64,000 nucleotides of DNA, from assembly GCA_028023455.1 (NCBI GenBank), contig JAQFVV010000257.1, positions 436,001 through 500,000 on the forward strand, read 5' to 3'. The notes beneath the pieces are model-generated. The model made no database searches. It had not been told where the DNA came from and saw only the letters and a program-made list of their open reading frames with translations. Both the position numbers and the translations under genes were made by a program. Positions 25,621 through 38,889 of the stretch are shown here, one piece after another. Within the stretch, counting starts at the first letter, position 1. Every line of letters starts with the position of its first letter. Source of the stretch: Epiperipatus broadwayi (lineage: Eukaryota > Onychophora > Udeonychophora > Euonychophora > Peripatidae).

Positions 25621-28550
25621 TATAACTTTTTAAAATATTAATATCACTATTCTAATCATTTGATATATCTTTTACGTAAATCTTTGCCAATATATTTTTT
25701 ATATTCATAGCACTGGTAATATTTACAAAGATTTCTTGGAAATTTTACATTCTATATAGAATAAATTACTTACATTTGAATTAATTGTTATGCTTTTTCT
25801 CATTGGATAGTTTTTAGCTAAATTTTTTACATGCTTCATGGCATCTTGTTCAATAACTGTGTCACTTTTTACCACTATTGCCAAATGATACTTTTTGCCA
25901 ATATCAAAATATATTCTGTTTTTTTTTTGTTGAGATTTTTACTTTTTTATTCTTTTATATCATTTCCCAATTGTAATTTTAGTGTATCATTACTTTTTTC
26001 TGTCATTTTAAAAGATTCTGCATATTTTCTTCTAAATGAGACGATTAGAATTATTTTCATATATATATATATATGAAATTGCTTTTTTTTCTTTCTGCTA
26101 TCAGTATATTTTAAAATATATATATATGTTTTATTTTTTTATTGAATTTATTCATGTCAAAGTTTTAGCTTAAATTTTATACAAGTATTTCTCAACTCTA
26201 GATTAATTTTATTAATGTAGTTCTTTAAAATAGCTATTGTTTCGCTCGCATACTAATAACATAATATCACTAATTAATGGTCTCTTGTATTGAATCTATT
26301 AAGCACAATGTGATTTTAAAATACGTATTTTCTGCTAGCAAAAATACTGGATTTTATCTGTATTTGGATATTCCAGTATTTATTTGGAATTTTCTCAAAA
26401 CTATAATTCTTTATAATCCTTGTCCCCAAATTCCTCATGTATATATTTTTTCTCAATTTTGTTTTTATACATACATTTATATCTATTTCACTTTCATTAT
26501 TCAATTTTTTTTTCTTTCAATTTTTGCTTAAATGTTCTATGAAAGTTTTAAATCCTGTTTGATCCATTGAAAGTATTTTTTTTACATTTGTATTAAATTT
26601 CTGTGTTTGATTGATTTGGATATTAATCTGAATGTTCTGTTTTGGTACTTTCTACAAAATTGGATAGCTAAATAATTGATATTACTAGTCCATCTAATGT
26701 ATATATATATGTAAAATGATAAATCAATTATAATTAGTTCACTACAGGTCAAAATTTTTTCCACAATTCTTTATACAGATATCTGTGAACAAAAGGTATT
26801 ACAAGCTTTGTCAACTGTCAGGTGATGAATGTTTTATGTGAGTTCCATCATTGTTTTAATGACCTGTATTGAATGGTTAGCTTGTAAAACTACCTGGAAA
26901 AAAATACTTTGTTTGATTGCAATCTGAAAATTTTTTTAAGTATAAGGACTCTTAAAACAGATCAAAGGCATAGCAGATAGATGCAATACTATTGTATTAT
27001 GAAGTCTTTATATATATATAATACATTATATTAATAAATATTTGATTGTCTTCAAAATTTTTTAATTTCCTTTAGTTTTTTGAGATAGATAGTTATATAT
27101 ACATAAGATAGCACTGCTGAAAAAAGAAAGCATGGGAGAGAATAGACATTATATATATATATATTACATGACAATAAATCATGTAAAAAAAAGATAAATT
27201 AGGCTATATTCCACTTTCAACAGAATTATAGTTATGGTTTTATTTTTTGAAATATTACATCATACATAACTACCTATTATAATTAACCTAAAATTATTTC
27301 CAGATTACCCAAGGATATTTCAGTAATTATTTAACCTGTTTTGTTTTTAATATCATAATAGTGTAATTAAATTATTTTCAGGATTTTTAATATAACTTAA
27401 AATTATAAATGTTAAACATTTTAAATTAATTTGTAGTAATTCCAGTAATTATTTGTTAATTGCAACTTATTTCCAGTTTAAATTACTATACTAGATGCCA
27501 AAGATAAAATATATTTGATTTTAATGCTTTATTCTAATATCATAGCAATATTCTGCTTTTTTGCACACACACACACAAATATTTCATACATTTGTAAATT
27601 TCTTTATTCTTATGTAATTCTGCAACTTAGTTTACGACCAAGCAATAAGAAAGCCCACATAATGGTTTGTCATTTTTTATTTAATCTTTAACAAAAAATA
27701 TCTGTAGCAAGTAATATTAAGGTTCATTTAAAAGTAAATTATAGGAAATGCATACTGTATTTATACACAAACGAAATTTGATACTGAGCCGTCATGTGAA
27801 GTTTCTGAGAAAATTTACAAATTGCTCAACTTTAAAAACAATATCAATATTTTCTAATTTTTATATATCCATCACATTAGTTTTTAAACATTAAATTTAA
27901 ATATATGTATGTAATTTTCATTTTGTATACATTATTGACAGGATAAATTTTTCTATAGATTCCACATGATTTCTTTTTTGAAAAGCCGAACAAATAATTT
28001 AATGTATATATTTAACAAGTTTTGAGTCTTTATTCAATATCAGTAAGAAAGCCGTAAACTAGTATAACCTAAACATTTCTTCAACATGTAAAGGCTTTTA
28101 ATTCTCTCTTAAACTAAACTTTTTCTTAGTAGATTGAATTAACATCAACATTTTTTATACTTAAAAGTTATATGTAAGAATGTGGGGGGTTTGTATTAAA
28201 TTTTAAAAGCAATTACCTCATTAATGATAAATTTAAATATTACTTTTAAAGTTTTATCAAGTGTTGTACAAGGATATTAACATTTTTTAATTTTTTACTT
28301 GAAACAGTTCTTAAGTTTTGTTATTTATTGCATATATATATATTGTACCCTGCCAATAGGACGATGACCTCTAGAAAATATGACAAGTCCCTAAATTAGG
28401 CATTACTGTTACCTCATTTAGGTACACTTTGATACTCTTATTTATTAATTATGTTTAATTAATATCAGCAATTATCCCATTAGACAAGATCACATATGCT
28501 TTAACATTAAACAAATATCGAAGTATATGTTCAATGGCATAAGAATATTA
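25621..28550. other. Intronic spacer, no gene seen
   Basis: AT-rich intron with short TA runs (26060, 26120, 26700, 27010, 27150) and a CA run near 27567. Open stretches at 25831-26764 are Ile/Phe/Tyr-rich by composition, and some may be remnants of the adjacent LINE. No conserved motif was found. Confidence 0.45.
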
Positions 28551-28632
28551 AGACACTTCTTCTTATTAAGTATCTAAATATTCCCATGACTAGACACTTC
28601 TTCTTATTAAGTATCTAAATATTCCCATGACT
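28551..28632 (+). repeat. Exact 41-bp tandem duplication
   Basis: Two identical consecutive copies of a 41-bp unit start with agacacttcttcttatt at 28551 and 28592. The identity indicates a recent slippage or repair duplication. Confidence 0.95.
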
Positions 28633-30196
28633 AACAATAATACTGAAATAAATATAATAAAACATCTATAATTATTAAGTTTAAGTTAATCTAATTAATA
28701 AGTTAGATTGATCATTTTATTGTGTATTGATCTTTTATTATTATTACTTTTATAGGATTATAATTTAAAATAACCATAATAATAATATTATACTAAGGGG
28801 ATCTCAGGATTATCATTGATTTTTAATTAGCTATTTATTCCACCTAAAATATATCAAGAGGGATTTTACTTGACTTTATAGGTAGTGTATCAATTAAGAA
28901 AATACTTATAATATTAATCTATAATTAAATTATACTATTATTTTATATTCATATTTTCTAATACTTAATAACATACTTTAATAAATTTGCCATATGTATT
29001 TTATCAATGACTCATGTGATCAAGGCAGTTGGCAATAATTTAAGATCTCATTTAAGAAAGATTTTCCCAAATAATTGTTATACAATATCTTGTACTGAAT
29101 TAATTTTTCCTTCACATCTCGATGTATATCACAATTCATACTCCCTGATGATGGTATAGTGATGATGATCCCAACAAAAGAAATGCAACTCTAGATACTT
29201 AATTTAACTTTTCAACATCAACTTTAATAACATCTTATTTACAAAATTTCAATAATTAATTTTAATTAATAAATGAATTAACATAAGACAGTATAAAAAT
29301 TATATAATAATATAATACAATAATATATAAACATTTGAACATTTATATTCCCCTTAATTACAATGAGATATTTAAAATAAAAGAAACTTCCTGCTCATCA
29401 TACAATATAGTGTTGTTGTGATATTTAACTTTATTTCTTATATCACAAAATCATGTGTATTTATTAAATAATCAATCCCCTTTTTATGGATTTGATTTAC
29501 ATTCATTACCCTTTATAGATTATGCAGCAAAATATAAGAAGATTTAAAATATGGATTATTGTTTTATTTCTTAACTAAAATAATCTCATTATAATATTAC
29601 AAAATATCACATATTTATCTGTGTTTATATTTTATGATATTCAGCATTTGATCTTTTTTTTACCTTTTACTCAAGACAATACTTATGAAATCATTAATTT
29701 ATTTTTTAATCTAACACTCATTTTTTCTATGGTCTTATTATTAAATTCTGTAATAAAATGCAACAACTGAAACTTTTATACTGTACACATCAAATATGAC
29801 AACTTATCTCTTCCTGAACTAATTTGCACTTAACAATTATGATATTAAGCTACTTGTTGATAGATCACACTTTGGTGCATTCTAAAACAAAATTTTTTAT
29901 CTTCATTTTATCTAATAACTCAGATATTAACTTCCTATTTTCAAGCTATACCTGTTTCATACATTTTTTATAAATAATAGCCTACAAAGAATTATAAACC
30001 AGAATTAGTTAAAACTCTATTACAATTATATTAAAGCATTAATAGTGAAACATAAGATCAAAGTTTAAATATCACCATTTATCATTTTCAATATATTTGA
30101 ACACAGACATATCTCATTTTATAATACTTATATATAACTACCTTTATGTGCATATTTCACTAGCTCATTGTTCATATACATTTATTTCAATTATCT
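28633..30196. other. Intronic spacer, no gene seen
   Basis: AT-rich intron. The words ccctgatgatgg and caaaagaaatgc near 29141-29190 recall the 3' ends of Penelope-like elements, but no protein homology was seen around them. Confidence 0.4.
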
Positions 30197-30208
30197 AACA
30201 ATATTTTA

Positions 30209-31149
30209 ATTATAAATTTATTAAACGCACATTGATTATGCAAGTAATATTTACTGAGGCTATAACCTCGATAATATGTGTGTAAAATATGATAGTAGGG
30301 ACCTCTACAGGTGTTTAACCACAAGCTTACACTATGGAAGAAAAGAGGGGAACCCTTCTTTACTTCAACCTACTTTCTATTTAAATAGGTGAAGCTGAAG
30401 CAGTTAGATCTGCGAGCGTGAAGCTATTCAATACTTCACTGATTAAGTCCACATTTCTTATTACACATTAATACTCACGAAATCTTTCAATTTACAACGA
30501 GTCAATGGAAAGATTTTATAGTTAGAAATCTATTACAGTAATTTAAAGTTGTAATTATAAATTTATTAAATGCACATTGATTACGTAAGTAATATTTACT
30601 GAGGCTATAACCTCAATAATATGCATGTAAAATGCAGATCTAACTGCTTCAGCTTCATCTATTTAAATAGAAAGTAGGTTGAAGTAAAGAAGGGTTCCCC
30701 TCTTTTTTCCATAGTGTAAGCTTGTGGTTAAACACCTGTAGAGGTCCCTACTATCACATTTTATACGCATATTATTGAGGTTATAGCCTCAGTAAATATT
30801 ACTTATGTAATCAATGTGCGTTTAATAAATTTATAATTACAACTTTAAATTACTGTAATAGATTTCTAACTATAAAATCTTTCCATTGACTCATTGTAAA
30901 TCGAAAGATTTCATGAGTATTAATGTGTAATAAGAAATGTAGACTTAATCAGTGAAGTATTGAATAGCTTCACGCTCGCAGATCTAACCGCTTCAGCTTC
31001 ACCTATTTAAATAGAAAGTAGGTTGAAGTAAAGAAGGGGTTCCCCTCTTTTCTTCCATAGTGTAAGCTTGTGGTTAAACACCTGTAGAGGTCCCTACTAT
31101 CACATTTCACATGCATATTATCGAGGTTATAGCCTCAGTAAATATTACT
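30209..31149. repeat. 345-bp repeat array: direct unit plus stub, then inverted units; flanked by 12-bp direct repeats
   Basis: A unit begins aattataaatttatt at about 30209 and again at 30553 (period about 345 bp). After about 80 bp of the second unit the sequence flips at about 30633 into the reverse complement and continues through one partial and one longer inverted unit to 31149. Each unit contains gaaaagaggggaaccc, a tctatttaaatagg TATA-like site and gcgagcgtgaagct. The block is flanked on both sides by aacaatatttta (30197-30208 and 31150-31161), which looks like a 12-bp target-site duplication. No open frame is present. It is probably a non-autonomous mobile element. Confidence 0.85.
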
Positions 31150-31161
31150 AACAATATTTTA

Positions 31162-33040
31162 TAAAATAAAAACTTTAAACTGATTGCATAGATAAACAAC
31201 TCAAATTAATTATTAATTTACTTATCTATTAACTTATTCCCCCATATTGATAACAATTATTTTAAAGTATGAAATTAAACTATATACAAATATTATGTTA
31301 TACATTTTTAAAAAAAATATAAGTTCATCTAAAAAAACCTTTAAATTGTAATAGTATTCCAATTGTTCAAAATGCTTCAGAATAGTTATGTGTCAACATT
31401 CCTCCCAATTATACTCCTTGTGTTCTCATAAGAATAGTACAAAATTATACAATTCCAATGTAAACAGATTATTAACAATTTCTCAGTGAGGAGGGGTTAA
31501 CAATTTTAATAAATAATTTCATTTTCCAAGCAGACTGCTATGATTTATTACAAGTAGAAATATAATCTTCATTTAACATTTTCCTTTTACATTTGCCTTG
31601 TATTATATCCATATATCCTTCTAAGTTTGAATCCTTCATTTACCATATATATAACTCCTCATAAAATTTTATTATACATAAAAGTTATACTAAACTAATA
31701 ACGATCTGTTGAAATCTTTTTTACTATGGAAATTTCATTGGAAATTTTCATTTAGATGCACTTTTCTATGTTTGATTTTTATACTAAGTACACTTTTCCA
31801 GATGTAAATATTTCCATTATTATTCATTCCTACTTTAGTTTTAATTATTTTTAAAAATGTACATTTAACTCTTTTATGAATAATTTTCTTGTTTTTTATC
31901 CATCAATTCCAATTTAATCTTGCATAACTGTTATGATAGTCAAAATGCATAAATATTTTATCTTGCTTATTAATCACATTAGGTATTAACATAATACAGA
32001 CGGTGCTTTTCTTAAGTTCAATATGACTGGCTACTACTTTAGCATATATGTGCAACTTTTTCCTTTCATTATTTCAATTTTTTTTTCCAATACGATGATT
32101 CCAAGATATTTTGTTAAAATTATTAAATTGTTGAGTTATCCAGCAGAGATCTAATTTTGTTTTATTCTTTCATGTTAACAAAAAACCTTATACTATATAG
32201 TTTTAAATTCTTAAGTAGGTTATAATCAATTACTTGTTTTTAAAATAATAATAATATTTAAAAAATTTAAGTAAATTTTTGGAGACAAACCAAGTTACTT
32301 GTTCTCCCGATCTGTAATCTTTTTTTTTCTATAAATTTTTACCTCGATTGTTTTCCTTCTTAAAAACATGTACATTTTGTTAATTTATTCCAAATTGTGC
32401 TTTCCCATTGGTTGATTCTTCCACTCGCTAGTTACATGTAGTTTAACTATTTTTAAAACAAATATCTGTTTACAAGATTTATTAAAAAAAACATTTCATA
32501 CTTAATAAAATTTACCATTTACTACAAATCAATTGATATTATAGTTTTATTTATTTATTTTATTATCCAGACTAAATCCAAGGTTTATTTTATGAACTTT
32601 TGATCACAAAATTCAGAACATAAATGTTAATTATTTATTTTGGAAATTAAATTAACATTTCACCAGAAATAGTCATGACTTTCTAATATTAAATGTGCAC
32701 AGATATGATTACCTATCTCTATCATGCATATTTTTTTAATAAGACCAGATTTGAACTTCTCTATAATTTTAAATATTATTAAACAGTTAATTCTTAACAG
32801 ACATTATTAAATTATCTTTTAGTATTTTATCTGTTATATATATTTTAAAAATAAATACTTTAACAAGATTTAGCATTTATGCTACTTTAAATTAACTAAT
32901 CTCAGGTTCAAACCCTAAGACAATTAAAATACCCTTTATTTTTTGTTTCAATAAATAAATATTTTTACTTTATAAAATTTAAAATTATACCTCTTAAAAT
33001 TTATTCCCAATTTGTTTTATGACAGGGTGTACCAATAAAG
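31162..33040. other. Intronic spacer, no gene seen
   Basis: AT-rich intron with no motif-bearing frame. A G-rich word (gtgaggaggggtt) near 31486 is the only compositional outlier. Confidence 0.5.
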
Positions 33041-33045
33041 AGAGC

Positions 33046-33047
<2 letters not shown>

Positions 33048-33094
<47 letters not shown>

Positions 33095-33120
33095 ATATGA
33101 TATATATATATATATATATC
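33048..33120. repeat. (TA)n microsatellite
   Basis: TA dinucleotide run with a few interruptions (ttta, tgat). Confidence 0.95.
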
Positions 33121-33559
33121 AGGGATGAAGCATCCATGTATTGAATGGAATGAGTGCTTCCATGGAAAAATTCACTAAAACATTAAAAAACGTTAATTAA
33201 AATTCAATTTAAAAAATTTACTTTCAATTTTTTTTACCAACAGTTGAATTGTTTTTATATACAGAAAGAATGAATTTGACTAATGCATTCCCGTAGATTA
33301 TAAGAAGTTCAAACAATGCTAAGATCTAATTTATAGTTAAAACTTTTAACAATGTTAAAAAGATTTGGAAGATAAAAACGTATTCATAATGTATTATTTA
33401 TATTTAAACTAATCAGTCTGATTATAATGCGCAATTCAAATTCATTATTTTTTTGTATGGAATTACTGTTGACTTTCAATGTTTTTTACTAACAGATAAA
33501 AATATATTGATAATATATTTTCTGATTTACAGATAAGAGTGTTTCATATTTTTCTACAT

Positions 33560-33775
33560 GTGTGTAATATATATATATTGTACCGGTCAAAACATGTTTA
33601 TCCATCTAACATGAGCTGGAACTCACAAAATGTACTTCAAACCCAGTCAAACCCGAGATTTAGATCAAGGACCAGCCTGAATTCGAACCCACTCTCTAAG
33701 CCCCAGATCAAACACCTAATGAATAACATAATAGTGATGGCACATGAGAATTAATTTTAATCTGGCCGACTAGCA
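33560..33775 (-). mobile_element. Possible tRNA-derived SINE of a different family, degraded
   Basis: On the minus strand 33679-33690 reads gggttcgaattc, one mismatch from an RNA polymerase III box B. A possible head lies upstream (higher coordinates) and less AT-rich sequence lies downstream, ending in a TA run. No convincing box A is visible. The sequence differs from the SINE at 36720. The plus-strand open stretch across it is not a protein signal. Confidence 0.35.
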
Positions 33776-34664
33776 AAGCTGAGCAAAACAATGAGACATC
33801 TATTAATTATGACTAAACTAAAATATACATAAGCATGGCTGTAATATGTGGAAGTGGAGAAAAAGGAATTCGAACTACTCAAATAAGTTAGACAATAAAA
33901 ATATAGTTTAATATACTGACAAATTATTATACATTTATAAATTAATTATATACATTAGTGTGTGCGTGAATGAGCAAGCGGTCTACCAAGCGATAGAGGA
34001 TTACATAGTGTCATTCACGCTATTATTTCTCATATGCTCTTTATTAGCTAAAAAATATATTATAAATAAGCACACATCTTTGGTGGGTCCAATATTAAGA
34101 TGCCAATCAATTATTAGAAAGAATTACATAATACTGCCATTAACGCTTTGATTTACAGTTCTGAAACATGGTGACTAACATATATTGTAGGAGCATTCCG
34201 AAATTCATTATACATATGATCTAAACTATTTTCACGCCACTGAGGTTGTGAAAATAAACAAAATACATTTGAAAGATTATATTTGAATCTATAACAAAAT
34301 ATTTAATGAAACATTATTTTAACAATAGTAAAATGAACGCTTTATTTTTCCCAAGGCATATGCTCTTAAATAGATAAATAACAAATTACAACAATGGGAT
34401 TGTATAATAAAACTAAAATAATATTAGTAATTAATCTAGCTAGTAATATTTGGCATTTATATATATTTTGAGCAGAGCGTAATTTTAATATTATTACAGC
34501 ATTAAAATTAGGTCGTAAGCAAAAGAAATAACAATAATAATATGAAGTTTGGGCGGTACTGACATAATGGCCAAAAATAACTAAGAGGAAATGGTCATGC
34601 TTCTGGATGAGAATGAAGTGGATAGGCATGCCATGGATCATTGCCGACGTGCAGGCCTAGATAC
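33776..34664. other. Intronic spacer, no gene seen
   Basis: Mixed composition with no family recognised. Open stretches at 33960-34151 and 34366-34641 carry no motif. Confidence 0.45.
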
Positions 34665-34790
34665 GAAGAAAGTGAATAGGTGTGGCATGTGCCAAACTTA
34701 TGGGAATCACAGCCAGAGGCCCTTTTATATGAAGTGAATATGCATAGCATGTGCCAAACTTATAGGATCACCACCAGAGGCATTTTATAC
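34665..34790 (+). repeat. Tandem duplication of about 62-66 bp in a less AT-rich block
   Basis: Two diverged copies share gcatgtgccaaactta and accagaggc/gccagaggc words and each ends in ttttata. They sit in a less AT-rich block (34540-34880), which also contains ggtttgaacttgttgcaacc and is probably an old SINE or LTR remnant. Confidence 0.7.
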
Positions 34791-36704
34791 AAAATAAATA
34801 GTCCTGGGAAGATTCACTATCCTCAGGGCAAGGCTTGAGAAGAAATCTATGGGTTTGAACTTGTTGCAACCCCCAGATTAAGAAGCACATATATATATAT
34901 AAACACAAAGATAAGGCGAATGTCAGTAATGCAGTACGAATGAATGTCACTAATGACATGAAATATGATTTACTGCTTTAAAAATAAACGACCCTTGTTT
35001 GAATACTATAATTTATATAAATAACATGCTATGCCACTATAATATATATAGAGAGAAGATTTCATTTAATAAAATATACATGAAGATTTTATTTAGTAAA
35101 CAAAACATTAAGATTTACCCCCATCCCTTTTCTGCTATTTTTAAATAAATGAATCCCACCTTCATTCATTTTATAATAACAGGAATATTTAAATACTGTA
35201 TTTGATATTTTAAGAGTATGTAACAATCAAATAAAAACTAGCAGTTATTTATAGAAAACAAATAATAAGTCACCCTTTCATAATTGAATAAATAATATTT
35301 TAAAATAAATAAGGTTTCAGAGCGTTAATTAGCTTGAGTTCTGGATTCTCCCCGGGTAGAAAATCCAGAGTTAAACAAATATATTTTTATCATAAATAAA
35401 ATGTTGACTCGAAAAACAATCTGGCGAGTATGTTAAATAATAACGCATTATATTTTTAGGGGACATTAATAACCTTGATACATGAAGGTTTACTCAAAAA
35501 TAGGAAAAGATTTTAGAAATTCAACTTGTCAGATTGTTTGAGATTGGCAAATTAATAACTAAAATAGACATATAAATTCAAGTAATAAATAAATGACTGC
35601 ACCAAAATTAAAGAAAGTTAGAGCATATGATATAGGATTAAATTTATGAAAATCATTTAAGAGCAAATTACATTTACATATTTAAATATTAAAAAAAGGT
35701 AAAGTTAAATAACACATTAGAAGAAATCTTCATAGATGAGTTAGGCTAAATTTAGTTTGAGGTGACGGCTTGAAAAGTTACGTTACAATATTAAGAGTCC
35801 AATTTAAAGTATGGCACGTGCACAGCAATTGAAATGCAAATTCTCCTGTGGCAGCAAGGTTCTATTAGCACACTAAAGTTCTTAGGTCAGGATTTTCTTC
35901 ACTCTTGGGGTAGCAAAATATTACAGGAGTGGAAGACGACCCACAAGGGTCGGGAAAAGCTTTTACTACATCATTTTTAGATTTTAAAACAGCATGGTGT
36001 TCAGTAGCAATCAGTTCTCTCAATAATAGCTAATCTTCTCTGTGACTCAAAATTAAGCCACTTTATATTTTTTCTTTATCGATTGTTTTTGAAGATGCAA
36101 CAGTAAGATAACGTTCAAAAATAAATTCAAATCTATTTCCAGATTAGAAATAGATTTGACAACATGTTTATATTAGGCTCTATTATGTAAAAATTGTTTT
36201 GGCAAGTGAAATAAAAACATAAAAAAAAAAGAAGTATGCTTTCATTCCTAAAAAGTTACGCTTTGTCACTGATATATATTTGCCTGATTACAAGTTAAGT
36301 AAAAAATACAGTAATAGAATCAATAATAATAATTGATTAGAATTATATATATATAATCAAATGATTTATTAGTCAAGACTTTGAGTAACAGATATGATAT
36401 AGTTGAAGCTGTAATATATGGGCCTTGAACTCCAGAGTCTGTTATTCTAGCACTATATTAAATCACATAATCATTTGACTGTCAGTGTAGATAGCAATAT
36501 ATTCTTAGTACATTTATATTCTAGTTTTACAAAGTTCAGTGATTTTTTTATATAAGTAATCTTATCAAATGAATAAACAGAATTTAAGAAACTTTTATTT
36601 TTTACTTACACATTAAACACTCTCTTTTAAACTATGCCATTAAAAAAAAGAATCTTAGGTTAGTGTTGTCTGTACATTTTGGCATCATTATATTTATCTT
36701 CTTT
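34791..36704. other. Intronic spacer with scattered less AT-rich patches
   Basis: No gene is seen. Small inverted words occur at 35341-35376 (ttctggatt / aatccagag) and 35938-35955 (gacccacaagggtc). The patch 35750-35960 is less AT-rich and could be an old insertion. Confidence 0.4.
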
Positions 36705-36719
36705 AAAGATTGTTGTGTA

Positions 36720-36824
36720 GTCTTGCATTGGTGGTCGAGAGGTCAGCGCGACTGCCTTGCACTTGCAGGCAGTTGCCCGGGTTGCAGGTTCGCATCCTGG
36801 CCGATACTATGACATTTTAAAAAA
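36720..36824 (+). mobile_element. Short tRNA-derived SINE, copy 2, with 15-bp target-site duplication
   Basis: The head has a perfect RNA polymerase III box A (tggtcgagagg, 36732-36742) and a good box B (ggttcgcatcc, 36787-36797). Between them lies an anticodon-arm-like ctgcc...ggcag pair and extra sequence typical of class II tRNAs. After box B come only about 15 bp and an A-rich tail, so the whole element is about 105 bp with almost no body. Identical 15-bp flanks aaagattgttgtgta (36705-36719 and 36825-36839) are a target-site duplication and prove insertion by retrotransposition. The partner LINE is unknown. Confidence 0.92.
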
Positions 36825-36839
36825 AAAGATTGTTGTGTA

Positions 36840-38889
36840 ATAAATCTATGTGTGAATACATTATAGAGCACAAAGGTGTTTTTTATGTAACAAGATATGA
36901 CAAAGATTTGCTTTATGTTGCATAACAGTTATTTGCTTAAAAAATAATAACAAACCCAAAAAACACAAAATGTTTTTCTCAAAAATCCTTTTTAGATTAG
37001 CATATTATAGATGCCTATTGTTGAAACCTCCAATCTAACTATTAGTATAAAATTCTATAATTTTTTTGAGTGTGTATGCAGGTGAAAAGAGTGATTCCGT
37101 TGGAATCAATAAGGCCATGATTACTATTATGATCTTTTTAGTCAATCTCTAAACTAATTATCTATTTATAAGAGAGAGTGGGAATTCATGCCATTTGCTG
37201 CAAATTTTAGTCACAATATTAAAAAGAATATGTTTTTTTATTTTAAACTTATATGGCATAAATATCTTGTACAAAAAGTCCATCCACTGCTGAAAATGTA
37301 AGGATGCAGATGATATTTTTCAGTATGATGATGAGCCCTAACAATTTTTTTTTCAACTAAAACATTTTTTTAAATCTAATTTTTGAAAAAGGCATCTTTA
37401 GAAATCATAAATTAATATTAAAAATAACTGGATTTAAAAAAAAATGATTCATAAATTTTCATTAAAAAACTTTTAAAAAAGATTTATTTTAATATATATA
37501 TATATACATTTTTTATTGTATTATATTGAAAATTAGTCAACATTCAACATGTCAGACATAATTATTTTAAGTATTTTGCAAAATAACACTATTAAACTAA
37601 CCTTCAAACCAGTAATAAAATCAAATAGTACGGTGTGTGTTTATAATAAAATTATGTAGAACTTTTTTTTTTTTTAAAAAGTAAAATAAATTAATAATTT
37701 GCAAGCACATGAATATGTGACAAGAGAGATTTTTAATATAATTTTTATATGATTATATAATCTCAACTATTTTTTTCATTAACAAAGATGGCGATGACTC
37801 GTTTTTAAATGAACTTCATGCTTTATGCTGCCTTCTTAAAATTTTTTATTATTATTAATTTATTTCTTATTGGTATTTTAGAATGTGACTTTTTTGTTGT
37901 TATTATTTTATTGAAACAAAGATAAAATGTCATTCATATTACTGAATTATTATTTTTTAAATGTAGTTTGAAATATAATAGTTATATAATCAATATTAAT
38001 TTATATATTTTTATAACCAACCAATGAAAATTTTAACGTTACTTATAAATTGTAATGCTTTTGTTAAAAAAAAAATCTCTTCAATTTACTAATGACACTA
38101 TAAATAAAAGAGAACTACTAAAATAAAGAAGATTAATGATTTTAACATGTCTATGACAAGATTGAAATATAAATATTGAATGAAATAAATAAAATTTAAA
38201 TTAATATGACATAATTAATTTGATATAAATCACATTTAACAATGGTTTAACTGTTAATCATAAAATTCATAAAGTAATACTGTTGTCAGATGTGTATATA
38301 TTATTGTGACAAATACTTTTTAAAAAATGTGATTCAGTATTTTTTGCTTATTTAATTAAAATATATTCAATATTGATTTATCTTGCATCAAATGAAAAAA
38401 AAAATGTTTAAATTTTTTAATTATAGGATTCTTTTGAATAGAAAGATGCATTTATAATAAAACTTAAGTTCAGGAGCAGATCATAGAAATGTTTTTTTTT
38501 TTTTGCTAATAGGATTATGGTATCTGTAATGTCTTCAAAATATTATTACATTTTAATTTATTTACAATTATTTTACAAAGGAAATAGCAGTCAAAAATTG
38601 TGATTATTTTTACCCCAAGCCATTGACTATGTATATTGCAGAATTGCTCAGTTTATCTAAGATGTTAGTCAAATTCAGGAACAATTGCATTTCATTACAG
38701 AATGAGAAAGCTAGTTAATACTTAGAATTGATTAGTTTTGCAGATGATGCATATAGAGATAAAAGACTACAATTTAACAACTTGCTGATCAATACAGATG
38801 CCATATTTCAATCAGCCTTAGCCTAGGAAACTTTTGCTAAAACTGCTTCAAATCAAGCCATAGTTTAGTAATACATTTATAATATTGCA
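36840..38889. other. Intronic spacer with possible old repeat remnant
   Basis: No gene is seen. The stretch 37075-37350 (gtgattccgttggaatcaat, gagagagtgggaattcatg) is less AT-rich and repeat-like but unassigned. The rest is AT-rich with homopolymer runs. Confidence 0.4.

Noticed and set aside
36720-36824. Functional tRNA gene
   Set aside because: It has an A-rich tail, target-site duplications and no matching acceptor stem, and related copies occur elsewhere, so it is a SINE.
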